Of a stretch of 64,000 nucleotides of DNA, positions 10,450 through 22,500 are shown in pieces. Source of the stretch: Macrostomum hystrix (taxonomy: Eukaryota > Platyhelminthes > Macrostomidae); contig CATNEN010000014.1 in assembly GCA_950097015.1 (NCBI GenBank), positions 496,001 through 560,000 on the forward strand, written 5' to 3'. Within the stretch, counting starts at the first letter, position 1, and every line of letters begins with the position of its first letter. The notes under the pieces were generated by a model. That model searched no databases, was not told where the DNA came from, and saw only the letters and a program-made list of their open reading frames with translations. A program made the translations under genes and the position numbers.

Positions 10450-11500
10450 CTTTGGACGGCTTGGAAAGATAGTTCATCGAAATGCGTCATTCACGAAAGT
10501 CGTCATTCGGTTTGGAGCTATCGTGAAGTGTGTATATGAAATAGCCCACAGGGGTAATGGCGTGGCGAGGAATAGCGAGGAAAAATAGCGTGGTCTTTGT
10601 ACAGTTAATCTGCTGAAACAAATTCAAACATCGCGTTCGCGACAGAGAAGCCAGGTGTGACGTCCGGATTAATTCACTCCTGAATCGCAAGCACTGCTGC
10701 AGCCATACAAGACGGCCAAGAAAGTAGTATGAAACTTTAAAATCGCTTGCGACGTTAGACCGTCTACTTTGCGACTGCTCAAACCATTGAAGGGAATGAA
10801 TCCGTACAGTTTGAGAATGAACACCTGAAATTCTTGTCGTGTAGGCCACCAAACCAAAAAATACATACCATGCATAAATACATACATAGACGAGCCTGCA
10901 TGACTTGTTGGGGTGCTGCATGCTCCACAAATTTCATCGTGAACAGTTTAAGCGTGCTGCAAGGGCAACAGGTGAGTCCAAGGAGTCATGGCACACCAAA
11001 CGGTGGATCATGACCCCAATAGCCACAATGACACAATTTCCTACCCCTTCTGGCTGCTGCACATGTGGCTAGTTGAAAAAGTCCTGGATACACCACTGGC
11101 TGTGAGTGTTCACGAGCGATATGGGTCTCTCCAAACCAATACCTTATTTATTTATAGTGCGACAACGTTAGACTTGGTTCCCAAGGTAGCTTAATGTCTA
11201 TCGTACTATTCGATGGTATAGTGATCAGCCACTGCTTTGGGGCCTATTGGTGTCTCACTAGCTATCACCTGCCCACCTGCTAAGGTAGCTTAGGTACCTG
11301 TCTCATTGTGAGCGAAGGCACTGAGTGACTGTCCAGCCCGGCTCCATCTGGCGCTGCATGGTCTGTTTCCTCTCTGCCCCGCTCGCGCTCCTAGGCCGCG
11401 CGTGTACTTTCTCTCCCCGTCAGGGATGAGTCATCACCTCTCTGTCCCGCGCTGGTCTCTCTTCGTTTCCTCGCTGTTTCATCAACGTGTTTCGTCTCAC
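10450..11500. other. No recognised gene
   Basis: A 147-codon minus-strand frame (10487-10930) has no recognisable motif, no similarity to neighbouring genes and no supporting splice context. It is not annotated as a gene. Confidence 0.45.
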
Positions 11501-11509
11501 GTGACTGGC

Positions 11510-12184
11510 CTCTTTCTTTGTGTTTCTTTGTGTTTCTTTGTGTTTTGTGTTTGTGTTTCTTTGTGTTTGTGTTTCTTTGTGTTTGTGTTTGTGTTTCTTT
11601 GTGTTTGTGTTTCTTTGTGTTTGTGTTTGTGTTTCTTTGTGTTTGTGTTTCTTTGTGTTTGTGTTTCTTTGTGTTTGTGTTTCTTTGTGTTTCTTTGTGT
11701 TTTGTGTTTGTGTTTCTTTGTGTTTGTGTTTGTGTTTCTTTGTGTTTGTGTTTGTGTTTCTTTGTGTTTGTGTTTCTTTGTGTTTCTTTGTGTTTGTGTT
11801 TGTGTTTCTTTGTGTTTGTGTTTGTGTTTCTTTGTGTTTGTGTTTCTTTGTGTTTGTGTTTCTTTGTGTTTCTTTGTGTTTCTTTGTGTTTCTTTGTGTT
11901 TCTTTGTGTTTCTTTGTGTTTCCTTGTGTTTGTGTTTCTTTGTGTTTCTTTGTGTTTCTTTGTGTTTCTTTGTGTTTCTTTGTGTTTCTTTGTGCTCTTT
12001 GTGTTTCTTTGTGTTTCTTTGTGTTTCTTTGTGTTTTGTGTTTGTGTTTCTTTGTGTTTGTGTTTGTGTTTCTTTGTGTTTGTGTTTCTTTGTGTTTGTG
12101 TTTGTGTTTCTTTGTGTTTGTGTTTCTTTGTGTTTGTGTTTGTGTTTCTTTGTGTTTGTGTTTCTTTGTGCTCTTTGTGTTTAA
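11510..12184 (+). repeat. Low-complexity minisatellite built from TTTGTG and TTTCTTTGTG words
   Basis: About 675 bases made almost wholly of two words, TTTGTG and TTTCTTTGTG, in irregular order, with longer blocks that recur. All three plus frames and one minus frame stay open because of composition (FVFLCV- and KHKETQ-like translations). No start context or splice support suggests a protein. Confidence 0.92.
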
Positions 12185-12189
12185 AGTGC

Positions 12190-12848
12190 ACTAAACATGT
12201 TCTCTGCACTGAGTGTTATAAGTATAAGTCGGAAGTGACGTTTGTACGCCACTGTCGTCAGTTGCTATAGAAACCGCGCACGATACCATCAGGTGCTCTT
12301 TAACTTAGCACTGGCCCTACGGAGGCCCCCGACTATAAATGAAACACCACTTCCCCGCTAATCTTCATGTGTTATTTCTTTTTCTAAGTTTTAATTTTTT
12401 TACTGGTCATTTTCTGTTCTACGAGTATCTGTTTGAAGTTCCGTGCCTCAATCTCTAAGCGTGCCAACGGGCTACTGCTCTCAGTTCTGGCCAAGTCCCG
12501 AAATTAATTTAGCCTTACCCTCGACCCGATCTACGAAGGACTCTGACAGCCTTTCGTTTTTTCGGTTTCGTTCCAATTTGAAACTGCATGCCTAATAGTT
12601 TACCATTTTGAACACTTATTTTCTTAATTCACAGTAATAAAAAATACAGGCAAAACAGGCTGCTTGCCTGAGCCAACCTACCAACTACTACTACTCACAA
12701 AGTTCCTGAACCCTACCTTAGTTTCTTCCCAAACCCTGACTACTCTACTCCCATATTCCCACAAAACACATCAAACTAACACTAGCTCCATCCTACCTAC
12801 TTATTCTACCTTCCTGTTGCTATCTTGTCCAATTGTCCTTTCTCCACT
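12190..12848. other. No recognised gene
   Basis: Unique-looking sequence with no supported coding region between the low-complexity array and the stray 27-bp repeat units. Confidence 0.45.
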
Positions 12849-12940
12849 GGCGGTCGGACGGAGCAGTCGGAGCAGGGATCTCTAGTGGTAGTCTGAGCAG
12901 TCGGGTCTCTAGTGGTGGTCGGAGCTGTCGGATCTCTAGT
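12849..12940 (-). repeat. Stray 27-bp stalk-repeat units at the edge of the segmental duplication
   Basis: Three degenerate copies of the unit that encodes the nonapeptide stalk repeat of gene 2, recognisable by GGAGCAGTCGG and GTCTCTAGTGGTGGTCGGAG. They end about 7 bases before the point where copy A of the duplication starts. They are outside any coding exon and look like the remains of a stalk exon of another copy. Confidence 0.75.
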
Positions 12941-13587
12941 TTGTTAAAATGAACCACCTGAAATTGACAACACCTGAGTTTGTTTCTAAGCAACACGAAT
13001 AAATAATTCAGGCTCGTTTTAAAGAGTTTTTTGAAATATTTGTGGACTTCTCCGAATGCATACTTTTAAATATATATTAGTTTGTTCTGTTGATAGAATT
13101 AGGTTTGGTTCACACTGTGGGGCAGAAGAAAGTATTGTAAAAAAACAGAATCATCATAGCCGTTCATCACTAGCAGCAAATACAAGAAGTGTTAGGGGCT
13201 ATCTATGCAGAGCTTGCAGCAGATAAACACTGTGCTTTAGTTAGGCAACAAATTTCTGGATGCGTGCAAACTTTATACAAACTTTATACAAAATAGTAGA
13301 CTAACGTTGGCAATTTTTCATTTTACTTTGCTACTATCAATCTCAAATTTAGTCTTCCTTACATATTTTTGTCTTAATATTGGTACAAGCTTAAAGCACA
13401 ATTGATTTAGAGTAGCAAGAAGTTGCTAAGCATAAAATTATATCGCTTATATTTACTTAGCTAAAAATACAAAAGCCATAATAATTTTTCCCATTGTTCT
13501 GCGCGATGGGAAAGAGTTAATAAAACATTTGGGTTATTCAAAGAGCTTTTCACTCCAATATTTTGTTCCATCAAAACTGCGCAGAAT

Positions 13588-16500
13588 CTATAGGTGTGTC
13601 GTGTCGCCACCATCACCATCTTCACCAGAGGCCCCCTTTGAAGCTTCATTATCGGCCCCGTCGAAGGCCTCGTTGACGTACTCCGAAGTGGTGGGCTGAG
13701 CCGATTCCAAAGCAAATGCTCCGGAAGTTTCTGCGGCCGTGCCGCCAGCAACAGCAGCGCCGCCGGCTTCGGCAGCACCACCAGCCGCAGCAGCAGCAAA
13801 TGCCGCGGTTCCCCCAACGGCTGCAATGCTGGAAGCCACAACAGAGCCAGAGATCGTCAGGACTTTGACGATCACGAAGACTGCGAGCCCAATAAAAGCG
13901 ATGCCAAGGACGGGGATGACAGACACCAGAGAGTAGAAGGCGGCACCAGGAGAGTCCTGTGGACCGATGGGTGGCCTAGAACTAGAGGTTGGAACGACAC
14001 TAGTAGTTATCGATGCTGTTGATTTTCTTGTTGTTGTCGTCGATGCGGTTGTTGTGGCTGTCGATGCGGTAGTCGGAGCAGTCGGATCCCTAGTGGTGGT
14101 CGGAGCAGTCGGGTCTCTAGTGGTAGTCTGAGCAGTCGGGTCTCTAGTGGTAGTCTGAGCAGTCGGGTCTCTAGTGGTGGTCGGAGCAGTCGGGTCTCTA
14201 GTGGTGGTCTGAGCAGTCGGGTCTCTAGTGGTAGTCTGAGCAGTCGGGTCTCTAGTGGTGGTCGGAGCAGTCGGGTCTCTAGTGGTAGTCTGAGCAGTCG
14301 GGTCTCTAGTGGTAGTCTGAGCAGTCGGGTCTCTAGTGGTAGTCTGAGCAGTCGGGTCTCTAGTGGTAGTCTGAGCAGTCGGGTCTCTAGTGGTGGTCGG
14401 AGCAGTCGGGTCTCTAGTGGTGGTCGGAGCAGTCGGATCTCTAGTGGTGGTCGGAGCAGTCGGATCTCTAGTGGTGGTCGGAGCAGTCGGATCTCTAGTG
14501 GTGGTCGGAGCAGTCGGATCTCTAGTGGTGGTCGGAGCAGTCGGATCTCTAGTGGTGGTCGGAGCAGTCGGATCTCTAGTGGTGGTCGGAGCAGTCGGAT
14601 CTCTAGTGGTGGTCGGAGCAGTCGGATCTCTAGTGGTGGTCGGAGCAGTCGGATCTCTAGTGGTGGTCGGAGCCGTTTGATCTCTAGACGTCGTTATGCC
14701 TGTAGTCTGGGCTGTTGTCGTTGTTGGATATACAAGATCGTCAACGAATGGAAGTACATTCTCCCACCAGCCGCAGTCCTGCCTGCGGAAGCCGAAGTTC
14801 AATTCCGGGAATTTATCGATTCCGAGAGCGCGGAAATACTTGGTGCGCTTCAGTCCCAGCTCGTAGGGTCTCCAATTCGGAGCACTCGGGTTCAAGTTCG
14901 GATTTCCATCCTTGGCGAATTTCACAAAGCGCCTCATAATTGACTCAGAGAGGTTGGCTCTATCCACAGTCTCTGCTGGACCAGGGCTTGTCGGATTGCC
15001 GAAGAAGAAGAACGCATCTTCAACTGCAAATTAGAAAATGAGGCGGCTAAGAAGGTTGCTTGATATTTATTTTGTTTTTGTCTACTTGCATGCTTAAATT
15101 TTTGTGATTTCAGAGTTTCGATTACGAATAGTTCTGGTAGAAAGAATCCAGTCGTGACATAAACTTACACAGTGTCGAACCCAGCAACGGCAAGCGCTCT
15201 CCTTGGAACAGGGCCATTTCGTCGAATAAATAGTAGTAGGTGGAGTTGTTTGGGCTGGCAGCAACGAACTTCTCCGCGAACTCGGTGATGTCGCAGGTGA
15301 AGTAGCGGTCGCTCAGTGCTTCCGCCCACTCTTGGATCTTCAGATCAAAGCTCTCTAGGTTTGACCACGGAGACTTGAACAGTTTCAGAATCTCCTGACC
15401 ACTGGTGGTCATCTGGGTCGGGAACCTTGGGAAGAAGGTGTTCGACTCGACCAGGGCCTGAAATTATTCAAGTGATGCAGTTTTGTTCTTGAGTGCGAAA
15501 GAATCGGGGCAATCAAATTATGCACTTCACACCGATGTGAATAACAGCGACTCGCACCTGTCGGTATGTCTCAAGCGTGAAGTTGTCCTTGTTCAGAATA
15601 ATGTCACCGACGATTCTCTCGAGAAGGAAATTTCCAGGACTGCTTGTCTGTCCAATGATCATCGGCATCTTGGCGAATCTTCCAGAGTTAACCAGAACCC
15701 ACGGATCGTCAGCGAAGAATTCGCCGTCAATAACAGGCTGGAACTCAATGCCCCTGAAGATCCGGTTAAAGTCCTCTTGCATCTCGTTGATCAACTCGGG
15801 TGTTAGACCTTGCAGACAGTTGAGTACATCTGAGCTGCAGCTCAATGACCTGACGAACTCGGCTTGGTACTGCTTCACAATGCTAGGCTGATCACTGAGC
15901 GGATAGCTCTGCATCGGACTGCCCGTCATCATGATGACTCTCTGGAACGGCTTGCTCGCAATTGGCTCTCGGAGGAGGTGGTATCCAACGGAGATTGAGC
16001 CAGCCTCCACACCGGCCAGCGTGATGGTGTTCTTGTCGCCACCGAACGCCTCAATGTTCTTTGCCACCCAGCTGACGGCGGCCTCCTGGTCAAACAGGCC
16101 CATGTTTCCCGTGATGCCGCTGGCTACAGAGGTTTCCAGAGCGAGGAAGCCAAAGGCTCCGAGGCGGTAGTTGATCGTGACAATCACTGCATGCTCATGA
16201 TCTAGGATGTTCCGACCGTTCCAGCGAGGCTCTGACGATGTGCCGACTTCGAAGAAGCCACCATGGATGAACACAATAACCGGATACGTGCCATTCGGAT
16301 TTCCTGCACTTCTTGGCGTCCAGATGTTCAGGAAAAGACAATCCTCGCTCATTGTGATGGGAGTGTAGTACTTTCTCTGGTAGCAAGAGGCACCCATTTC
16401 CTTTGCTTGATGTGTCACTCCTATGGGGGCAGTTAAAAAAATGAAGGGGTAATTAGAACGACCCAGACATTTTTCCGAATTTCAACAAACTCACCATCTC

Positions 16501-19500
16501 CGGCGTTCCTCAATGGCTCCGGACGCTTGAAACGTAAGTTTCCGACTGGTGGCTCAGCGTATCGCACGCCCAAGAACTCGGACATTGTGTTGTTGCCCTG
16601 AGTCACCACAGTCTGGCCAACGACAGTTCCGAATCCGCTCACGGAAACACTGTAATCAGCAATCACATTGCCCTGGATTTTCTGTGTGATTTTAGCTGTC
16701 TGAGGAGCGTTTCCGATGGACATATCAGGCAGCGCCTTTGTGGAGTCTCGTCGGGTTTTCTGGCCGAATGGCGTTCCGTTCTTCACGAGACCATCGACGT
16801 AAGGCAGGTCGTAGTACCAGACACCACATCGTTGAATAGTTTTGGCTCCCTCGGTGGCATTGTAGCGATCGTCGTAGAGGTTGTTGTAGTCGGCGTAGTC
16901 CCACACTCCCAGCTTTGTCTTTTGCCATGTGGGATCTGCAAATATTTTGGTTTTCGCTTCGATTTTAACACCGCAGCATTGGAAGTACACCGGTTTGCGC
17001 GACCTTGGTGAGCACTGACTGGAGTTAGTGAAGGACAGGCTTTGGTGGGGTGCTTTGGTCGGTGGTTGTTGGGGTGGGGGTCGCTTGTGTGGGGTGGGTT
17101 TGGCGTGGCGGGTGGTATTTAGTTTGTCGTTGTGACCCTTTTGCGTCTCGTTTGCGCGCTAGGTTTTTTTGCAAAAAAACTGCATCTGCTATTTTATTTC
17201 AATTGCCATTTTCGTATTTATTCGTTAAAATTTCTGAAAATATACACTTTGATGGGGCTTATTCTTTGCGTGCCCCTCTGCTTCATCGTCCCACGTTGTC
17301 CTGCCTTTGCCTTCAACTCAAGTTGCGGCACGTCTACCTAATTCCGGGTATTTTAGTCTTGACCAATGACAAATAGTTTCCCTTGAGCTGATGAGTGAGC
17401 ACCCAACCACTTGGTCAAAAAACACGAAGCTAAAATCACCTGATGGACAAGCTCACAAGTTATAGCTCAAGCTCATAAAAATCGGAAGCTATTTACGCTC
17501 GTACCTCAGAATTTCAACACATGCAGCATGCTGCACCTTTTCTTTATGCTTTTAGAGCGGAATGTAGAGTTTTACATGCATTTTATTAATATTTCGTCTA
17601 CAGAATCTATATTTCATTCCATTCACTCCAATCCATAATGAGACACTTGTGCTACCAAAATACTCACTCGGCTGGCCATCTCTGACGAACTTCACAATGT
17701 CCCGCATCATGCGAATCGAAAGCTTTGTGTGAGATTCCGGGTAGACGATGCCAGTACCAGCAGGAATGCCGAAAAAGTATCGGAGATCCGCTTGATGGTC
17801 TGAGCCCAGTTGTTTCCGATCGACGTCCCATGGATCTCGAGCCGTGAAAACGTACAGATAGGTCTCCGTGCTCGTTCGGTTCCGACCCTTCTGGACGATC
17901 GACTCCCACACAGGACAAAGAAAGTAGCGATCACCCACAGCCTGACCCCAGGTGTTTTGCAGAGTCTGCTTGTCAGGACTGCCGATGTAGTCATCGAAGT
18001 ACAGGTGGATGAAGTCGGTGCCGGTCTCGCTCAGTTTGCGAGGGAATCGTGGATGGTACGGGAACGTCTGGTTCAGGAACTGAAAACGGGTTTTATCAGT
18101 GTGTTTGTGATGAATATTGCTTCTAACTAATGAAATTTTCACGTTGCGAAAAATTTGAATGCATCTCAGAAACAATCTAGAGCCGTGTATCTCTCACCTT
18201 TTTGTAAGTCGAAGCATCAACGTCAGCAATGGTCAAGTTCTGATTCGCGAGAGCCTGAGCCACATAGCTTCCTCCAGTGTCTGTTGTGAATCCCATGAGC
18301 ATTTCGGTGGTGGCTGATCCAGCCTCCTGATTTCTCCATGCTTCAAGGGGGTCTCGGTTGTTGAAAAATTTTTCGTCTAGGACCGGTCGAAACTCCAACG
18401 TGAGAAGCAGCTTCAGGAATGGCGTCTGGGCGTTCACGATTGTTTGGGCATCAAGTCGCCTGATGCAAGCAATTGTTTCGGTGATGCCGGCGTTTCCACA
18501 TCCAAGTGCGAGAGCGACGAATGCGAGATTCAAGTCGCGCGTGTTCTCCTTGCCTCCATTGCTATCGTACCAAGCCATGGGCATCGTGGGGGAACCTCCC
18601 ATCATGATGGCTCGCTTGAAGAGTTGTTTCGAATCGGTGATGCTATGGAATCCGACGGCAGCCGCTCCGATACCATGTCCGGCAAGCGCGATGTTCTGAG
18701 GGTCTCCTCCGAAGTGGCTAATTTGGTCACGCACCAAACCGATCGCAAGGCGCTGGTCCAGCAGGCCCATGTTGCCGGGAAGCTCTGCGTCGTTGAGGTA
18801 CAGGAAGCCGAATGCTCCAAGTCGATAGGCCACAGTGACCAAGACGACATCCTCGTACGACAGGAGGTTTTCTCCGAATAGCTCGCGCTGACTGATGGAG
18901 CCAGATTCGAAATTCCCTCCGTGAATGTACACAATCACGGGATAGTTGCGTCCCGCCACCGCCTCCGGTGTCCAAATGTTCATATACAGACAGTCCTCAG
19001 AGATTGGAATTCCCAGCGTGCTGTTGTCTTGTGGGCAAGCTGGCGGAAGTGTCTGAGCTACTAGAGTTCCAGGAGCTCCGGAATATCCTCTCGATGGTGC
19101 GAACCTAAGATTTCCGACTGGTGAATCAGCGTAGGGCACTCCGAGGAATCTAGCTATGATTTTATTGTTTCTGTCGAGTCGAACACGGTGGCCGACGACG
19201 GTAAAGTCAGGGTTGACTACCACCGTCGCATTTCCGACGACAGTACCATCCGGTCCGATGGGGGGCCGAGTTGTTGGTTGAACTGTTGGCGGCAACGTCG
19301 TTGGATCCCTTGTCAAATTGTCCACGAAAGGGAGGATTTCATCCCAAAAGCCGCACTCCTGTCGTCGGTACCCGTCGCGGTACATCCTCGGTGGCAAGTT
19401 GTCCGCATCGAGAAGCAGATGCGACTTGTTCCTGGCATCGTACTTCTCCCACCTAATCGTTCCGCTGGGCTCGCCATCGCGCGCAAAGTTCACGATCACA

Positions 19501-22500
19501 TGCATGATTTCGTCAGACAGCTGGCGCTGCTCGTCCGGACGAGCTGGGCCCGGGCTCGACGGATTGCCGAAGACGTAGAACGCGTCTTCAACTGAAATGA
19601 GTTTTCGAAAGTCTTGCTAATTGGCGTGAGAACCAGTCTTTAAAGCCATTGTTATGGTGCTGCAACCAAGGCTAGTTGCATATATCTGCTAGAATATTCA
19701 CCTCTACTCGTGAAGAGCTCGGATTACAATAAATTCCATCAAAAACCAAAAAAGTTTTTTAGTTCACCTACATAGACTGGCGTGCTTGAGTGGTAGCGCC
19801 GATTCCTCGTAGTCTTTGCCCTCGGTGAACAGGTAGTTGAAAACTGGCTGGTTTGAAGCCTTGGAGTAGGCGTCGAGGAACTTGTTGTTTGCACAGGTAA
19901 AGTAGCGGTCGCTGACAGCGAGACCAAGGTCTCTCAGATCTCGCTCAAAGTTGCCCTGTCCGTTGTACTGCATGTAGTGGTTGCGCAGGCCAGTTCTGCC
20001 TGCGGTCGTCAACTCTGTCGGAAACCTCGGGAAGAACTCCGTCATGCGTTCCAGGGTCTGAAAATGATTTCAAGCGTTAAGAAGATACAGCAAACAATTT
20101 TAAATCCCGAAAGATTGCCCAGAGCAAAGTTAAACCTAAGCCAAAGTTCATTTGCTTAGTGCAGCTCTCGTATTGAAAGTTGTTATTACAAACTGGTGAA
20201 CAACAGTCTTAAAGTACGTCAAAAAATTATTAGCTAGGAACGATGAAGAAACAGCGCATTTTAAAAGGACTTTAGCTGCATTCGAAAAGTCTGGCTAGCT
20301 CCCCGGCGAAAATTCAGCAGACATACTCGGAAAAACCGGTCGTGAAAATTGGCATGCATTCGTCACTCACCCGAAGATAAACGCTGTGAGTGAAATTTCT
20401 TGGGGTCAGCAGCACACCCTCCGTGGCTCGCTCAAGAAGGAAATTGCCTGGTCTGTCGACGCCTCCGAAAATCATTGGAACCTGCATCAAATTTTTAGGA
20501 TCGACAGTCCACGGATCCTGAGAGATGAAGTCTCCGTCAATCATCGGTGGGAACTCAAGTCTCTGGAAAACCTGTTGGAAAACTTCCTGAGCCGCGTTGA
20601 TTGTGTCTGCAGGTAAATCCCGAATACACTTTAGAACCTCAGCACCTTGGCAGCGCAACCTAGTTTGAGCAAAGCTGATTTGAATGTCTCGAGCTTTCTC
20701 CACGTCATCCGTCAGCGGATAGGACATGTACGGAGATCCGGTCATGAGCACCACCTGGTGGAAGCGGTTCTGACTTGGTCGGGCCATGTGGTAGCCGATC
20801 GATACAGCACCTGCCTCAACGCCCATCAAAGTGATGCGCTGCTTGTTGCCTCCGAATCTGTCGATGTGGTCGGCCACCCACTGGAGAGCCATCTCCTGAT
20901 CCCAAAGACCGTAGTTTCCAACGATCTCTTTGCTGTCGAGCGAGAGGAAGCCGAACACTCCGAGTCGGTAGTTGATTGTCACAACGACGGCGTCCTCGTG
21001 ATCCAGGATCATGCTGCCGTGCCAGCGATCTTCGTTGATGCCGCCGACTTCGAAGAAGCCTCCAGGAATGAAGACAAGCACAGGAAGGTTCGAGACGTCC
21101 CTGTCGGCTCTCTTTGGCGTCCAGATGTTCAAGTAGAGGCAGTCTTCAGACATGCTCAGATTGTGGTATATCCTCTGGATACACATTGGGGGCATTTTCG
21201 TCGCATTGTGTATGGTGTCTGAAAAATAAATATAAATTTAAGAAATAATGGCAGCACTTAAGAGCGGCAAAATGTTTTAACAAAGACTCTTTAAGTATTC
21301 ATTCGATCATGCTGAGAAAATTGCTCGTACGCACCGGACGTTGTCTCTGGCTTCTCTGGCTTCGCCAATCGAAGATCTCCGACAGGCGGCTTTGCAAATG
21401 GGACTCCGAGAAATTGTGACATTGTGACGTTTGAAATCGTCCTAATAGTGTGTCCATGGACATGACCAAAGTTTGGAATCGCAACCGAGTAGTCTGCGAC
21501 TACTTCATGTACGTTGAAAGTCGAGGATTGCTGATGTAGTGGGCCAGCCGTCAGTTGCTGCTTTCCATTGACGCTAGCAAGAAGCTTGAGGAATTCTTCG
21601 TCGTCGTTGGCTGTTGAAGCGGTCAGATTGTTCACAAACGGCAGTTCATTCTTCCAGAGGGGGCAGCGGCCGGTGTTCAGCCCGAATCCATCTTCGACCA
21701 TGACTGACAGCACGGAGCCTGGACCACCTGAATCTTCCTGCACGACATCGTAGATGAGGAAGTCAGATGTTTGGAAGCTGGTCTGGTTCCATCGCGCAGG
21801 TGCTGCAATGAGTTTATACATGGCATTCAGTTGCTATAGATGTTTTTTAAACATGGAGATTCCAGCAAGCGAATTTACGGTTGCTTACCAGTGCCGTCCA
21901 TGTACTGCACAAAGTCGTCCATCATCAGCCGGGACAGATCCTTGTGAGACTCCGGATATCCGTCTCGCCTCAACGGCTCGCCAAACAGGTAGCGAATGTC
22001 TCCCCAGTGGTCGGCTCCAACCAAGCCTTCCTGCACTCGGAATGGGTCCTCCACATCAACGTAATACATGTGGATTGGGTGTTTCTTGGCTCTCAACAGG
22101 TCGCTTGCGGCCTCCCAGATTGGACACAGGAAGTTGAAGTCGCCCATCGCTCTCGACCAGATGGCCTTGATGCGCTCATTGTAGTCGAAGTAGTTCCACT
22201 CGGTGAGGGCCAGCTTGAGGAACTGCAGCGCTGAGGCTCGATTTCTGTCAGGAAATCTGGGGAAGTAGTTGAACTGCAGCTCCACGATCTGATAAGGAGA
22301 AGAATTGGGCATTAATCATTAATTTTTTACCTTATTTACTATCGATTCCAATGCGGGCTTCAGTTAAAGTTTGGAGTATTTTTGTAGGAGTCATCTTCAT
22401 CTTCATGTGGCTCCAAAAACTGTGTTGAAAATGATGCGACATTTGTCATGGAACAGTTTTTTTTAAAGTTTTAGGAAATCTGGTTTTGAGGTAAATGTAC

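Larger units (their letters stand above)
12947..22305. repeat. Segmental duplication, copy A
   Basis: This block corresponds to about 39226-47939 with an offset of 25,634-25,642 bases through 14.7-22.3 kb. Exons, introns and the 3' flank are nearly identical. The main length difference is the 27-bp array in the stalk exon (about 645 bases longer here). Homology stops in the intron upstream of the exon ending at 22288, a few bases past the acceptor. The low divergence implies a recent duplication or continuing gene conversion. Confidence 0.93.

Noticed and set aside
10487-10930. 147-codon minus-strand frame
   Set aside because: No recognisable domain, biased composition absent, and no splice or promoter context. 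Left unannotated.
11391-12270. Long frames on both strands (up to 272 codons)
   Set aside because: Entirely composed of the TTTGTG/TTTCTTTGTG array; several overlapping frames are open at once, as expected from composition.
14390-14680. Plus-strand 96-codon frame with a VVGAVGSL repeat
   Set aside because: It is the antisense shadow of the coding nonapeptide array of gene 2.
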